From an uncultured Lachnospiraceae bacterium (GTDB taxonomy: Bacteria; Bacillota_A; Clostridia; Lachnospirales; Lachnospiraceae): DNA of 14,418 nt. Location of the stretch: contig CAMWWF010000032.1 in NCBI GenBank assembly GCA_947177885.1, positions 1-14,418 of the forward strand, given 5' to 3'. Shown here piece by piece: positions 13,200-14,418 of this stretch (within the stretch, counting starts at the first letter, position 1; every line of letters begins with the position of its first letter). The translations under genes were made by a program, and so were the position numbers. The notes beneath the pieces are model-generated. The model was given only the letters and a program-made list of their open reading frames with translations. It searched no databases and was not told the origin of the DNA.

Positions 13200-14418
13200 A
13201 TGAGTAAGTGGAAAGAATACAACCATGGCAGAAAACTTGTATCCTGTACGCTTGTTGCAGGTCTTGCCCTGTCAATGACGGCGTGTGGAAATAAAGACTA
13301 CGGCCACCATGAAAAAGGGGTTGCTAACCCGGATACTTCCCAGACAGAATTTGCGATCATGGGCGGTCAGAGCGCATTAAGCCCGGGCTATGACAATAAT
13401 GTGGTCCTGAACCAACTACAGGAAGATACAGGGATCCATATTGAGTGGACCACCATGAACCAGTCCCTGGGCGAACAGGTAAACATCCGCATCGCAGGGG
13501 AAGAGCTTCCCGATGCCTTCATCGGCGTGGGATTCAACAATTATGATATCTCCCGCTACGGGGATGACGGTACTTTTATCGACCTGACTCCTTATCTGAC
13601 AGAAGAATATATGCCAAACTTAACGAAAATCCTTGAAGAAAATCCGGATATCCGAAGCGCCATCACCATGGATGACGGATATATCTACGGTCTTCCCGCA
13701 GGAGAACGCATGGGAACCGCCGGTATCGGCGCGCCGGAGGATTACAGCATTTATACCATCCCACAGTTCTCCATGATCAACAAGGCATGGCTGGACGATC
13801 TGGGACTGGAAGTTCCCACCACCCTGGATGAACTTCACACGGCACTGCAGGCTTTTAAGGACAATGATATGAGCGCAAAATATTACGGGAACGCTCCGGG
13901 GAGCACCATTCCCATGAGTACGGGCTTTGACGAGTGGTGCTGGGGCCAGAACATCTTTTATGCGGGGTTCGGGTTCACCAACTGGCCCAATGATGTGTGT
14001 AAGGATCTGGTTCTGCGCAGTGACGGAACCGTGGATTTCGTATGTACCACAGATCAATACAGAGATGCCGTCACCTATTTCCATGACTGGTATGCGGAAG
14101 GTCTGATGGATCTGGAAATGTTCAGCCAGAGTGACACCCAGCTGATCGCAAAGTGTTCCCAGGGATATGTGGGCGTCTCCACATGGTGGTATATCGAAGA
14201 ACTGATGGGCGATTATGCGGATGATTATGTATTCCTTCCTGTTCTGGACGGCCCCGACGGCACTCACAATGTCACCGTCCGCACCGGCGGCGGTATCAAC
14301 AGCGGACAGCTGAACATCACCAAGAAGTGCAAGAGCCCTGCAACTCTTTTGAAATTCTTTGATATGTGGTATGACCCCGAGATCGTTATGCAGCTCCAAT
14401 ACGGGCCCATCGGCACAT
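13200..14418 (+). CDS. Extracellular solute-binding lipoprotein of the sugar ABC importer, partial (C-terminus missing)
   Basis: This is the substrate-binding subunit, lipid-anchored outside the membrane, that delivers sugar to the two permeases. The frame is open from the ATG at 13200 to the window end (406 residues seen; the family is usually about 500-560). A ribosome site AAAGGAAG precedes it. The signal peptide has a basic start, a hydrophobic core (TLVAGLALSM) and the lipobox MTAC with Cys29. The mature part has family features of LplA/YtcQ-type proteins: LNQLQEDTGIHIEWTTM, IRIAGEELPDAFIGVG, FIDLTPYL, DGYIYGLPAG, MINKAWLDDLGLEVPTTLDE and the aromatic-rich ligand face YVGVSTWWYIEEL. The 161-base gap before it holds a small hairpin (13092-13104) that might stabilise or uncouple the transcript, but no gene. 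Ligand unknown. Confidence 0.95.
   Translation, partial: MSKWKEYNHGRKLVSCTLVAGLALSMTACGNKDYGHHEKGVANPDTSQTEFAIMGGQSALSPGYDNNVVLNQLQEDTGIHIEWTTMNQSLGEQVNIRIAGEELPDAFIGVGFNNYDISRYGDDGTFIDLTPYLTEEYMPNLTKILEENPDIRSAITMDDGYIYGLPAGERMGTAGIGAPEDYSIYTIPQFSMINKAWLDDLGLEVPTTLDELHTALQAFKDNDMSAKYYGNAPGSTIPMSTGFDEWCWGQNIFYAGFGFTNWPNDVCKDLVLRSDGTVDFVCTTDQYRDAVTYFHDWYAEGLMDLEMFSQSDTQLIAKCSQGYVGVSTWWYIEELMGDYADDYVFLPVLDGPDGTHNVTVRTGGGINSGQLNITKKCKSPATLLKFFDMWYDPEIVMQLQYGPIGT

Noticed and set aside
13091..13207. 38-codon frame starting ATGCCTGAAAGG before the binding-protein gene
   Set aside because: No ribosome site, and it overlaps the real start region with its ribosome site; composition is not persuasive.
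13620..14399. 259-codon minus-strand open frame
   Set aside because: It is the complement of the solute-binding protein gene, which has a signal peptide, lipobox and family motifs; the antisense frame has no such support.

Overview
The window looks like a chromosomal piece of a Gram-positive Clostridia bacterium, most likely a Lachnospiraceae-type gut anaerobe. The reasons are AGGAGG-type ribosome binding sites before nearly every gene, lipoprotein signal peptides, FtsX-type ABC exporters with long coiled-coil insertions, and a LacI-controlled LplB/LplC-type sugar ABC transporter. The species cannot be named from the sequence. Both edges cut through genes, and the left edge lies inside a hexanucleotide tandem repeat, which suggests an assembly break there.

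Left block (1-6426, all minus strand). A promoter near 6420 reads into a secreted lipoprotein with three PepSY domains. Next come a small membrane-protein locus that appears broken (no normal start, one in-frame stop), a possible 32-residue protein, an ApbE flavin transferase lipoprotein, an ABC ATPase, and a very large FtsX-type permease whose extracellular part is a roughly 370-residue Ala/Glu/Leu/Gln coiled coil. The permease runs off the window in a (Thr-Gly)n stretch encoded by TTCCAG repeats. ApbE and PepSY proteins act outside the membrane, so the block looks like a cell-envelope module, but no FMN-binding acceptor for ApbE is visible.

Middle block (6445-9494). A MATE-family efflux pump is transcribed rightwards, divergent from the PepSY gene. 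Facing it is a two-gene minus-strand operon of unknown function. Its genes overlap by ATGA, and both products are membrane-anchored with extracytoplasmic domains. A GC-rich hairpin lies at the meeting point of the converging genes. A 12-bp perfect inverted repeat within a larger folded region separates this operon from the regulator upstream.

Right block (9682-14418). A LacI-family regulator (minus) is divergent from a carbohydrate ABC importer operon (plus): LplB-type permease, LplC-type permease, and a lipoprotein solute-binding protein that is cut by the window end. The 392-bp divergent region carries a good promoter in each direction and several copies of a TGAAAC-type dyad, the usual kind of LacI/GalR operator. 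The regulator probably represses both the importer and itself. No ATPase for the importer is present, as is common for this subfamily, which often uses a shared MsmX-type ATPase encoded elsewhere.

No RNA genes, CRISPR arrays, insertion sequences or phage genes were recognised.
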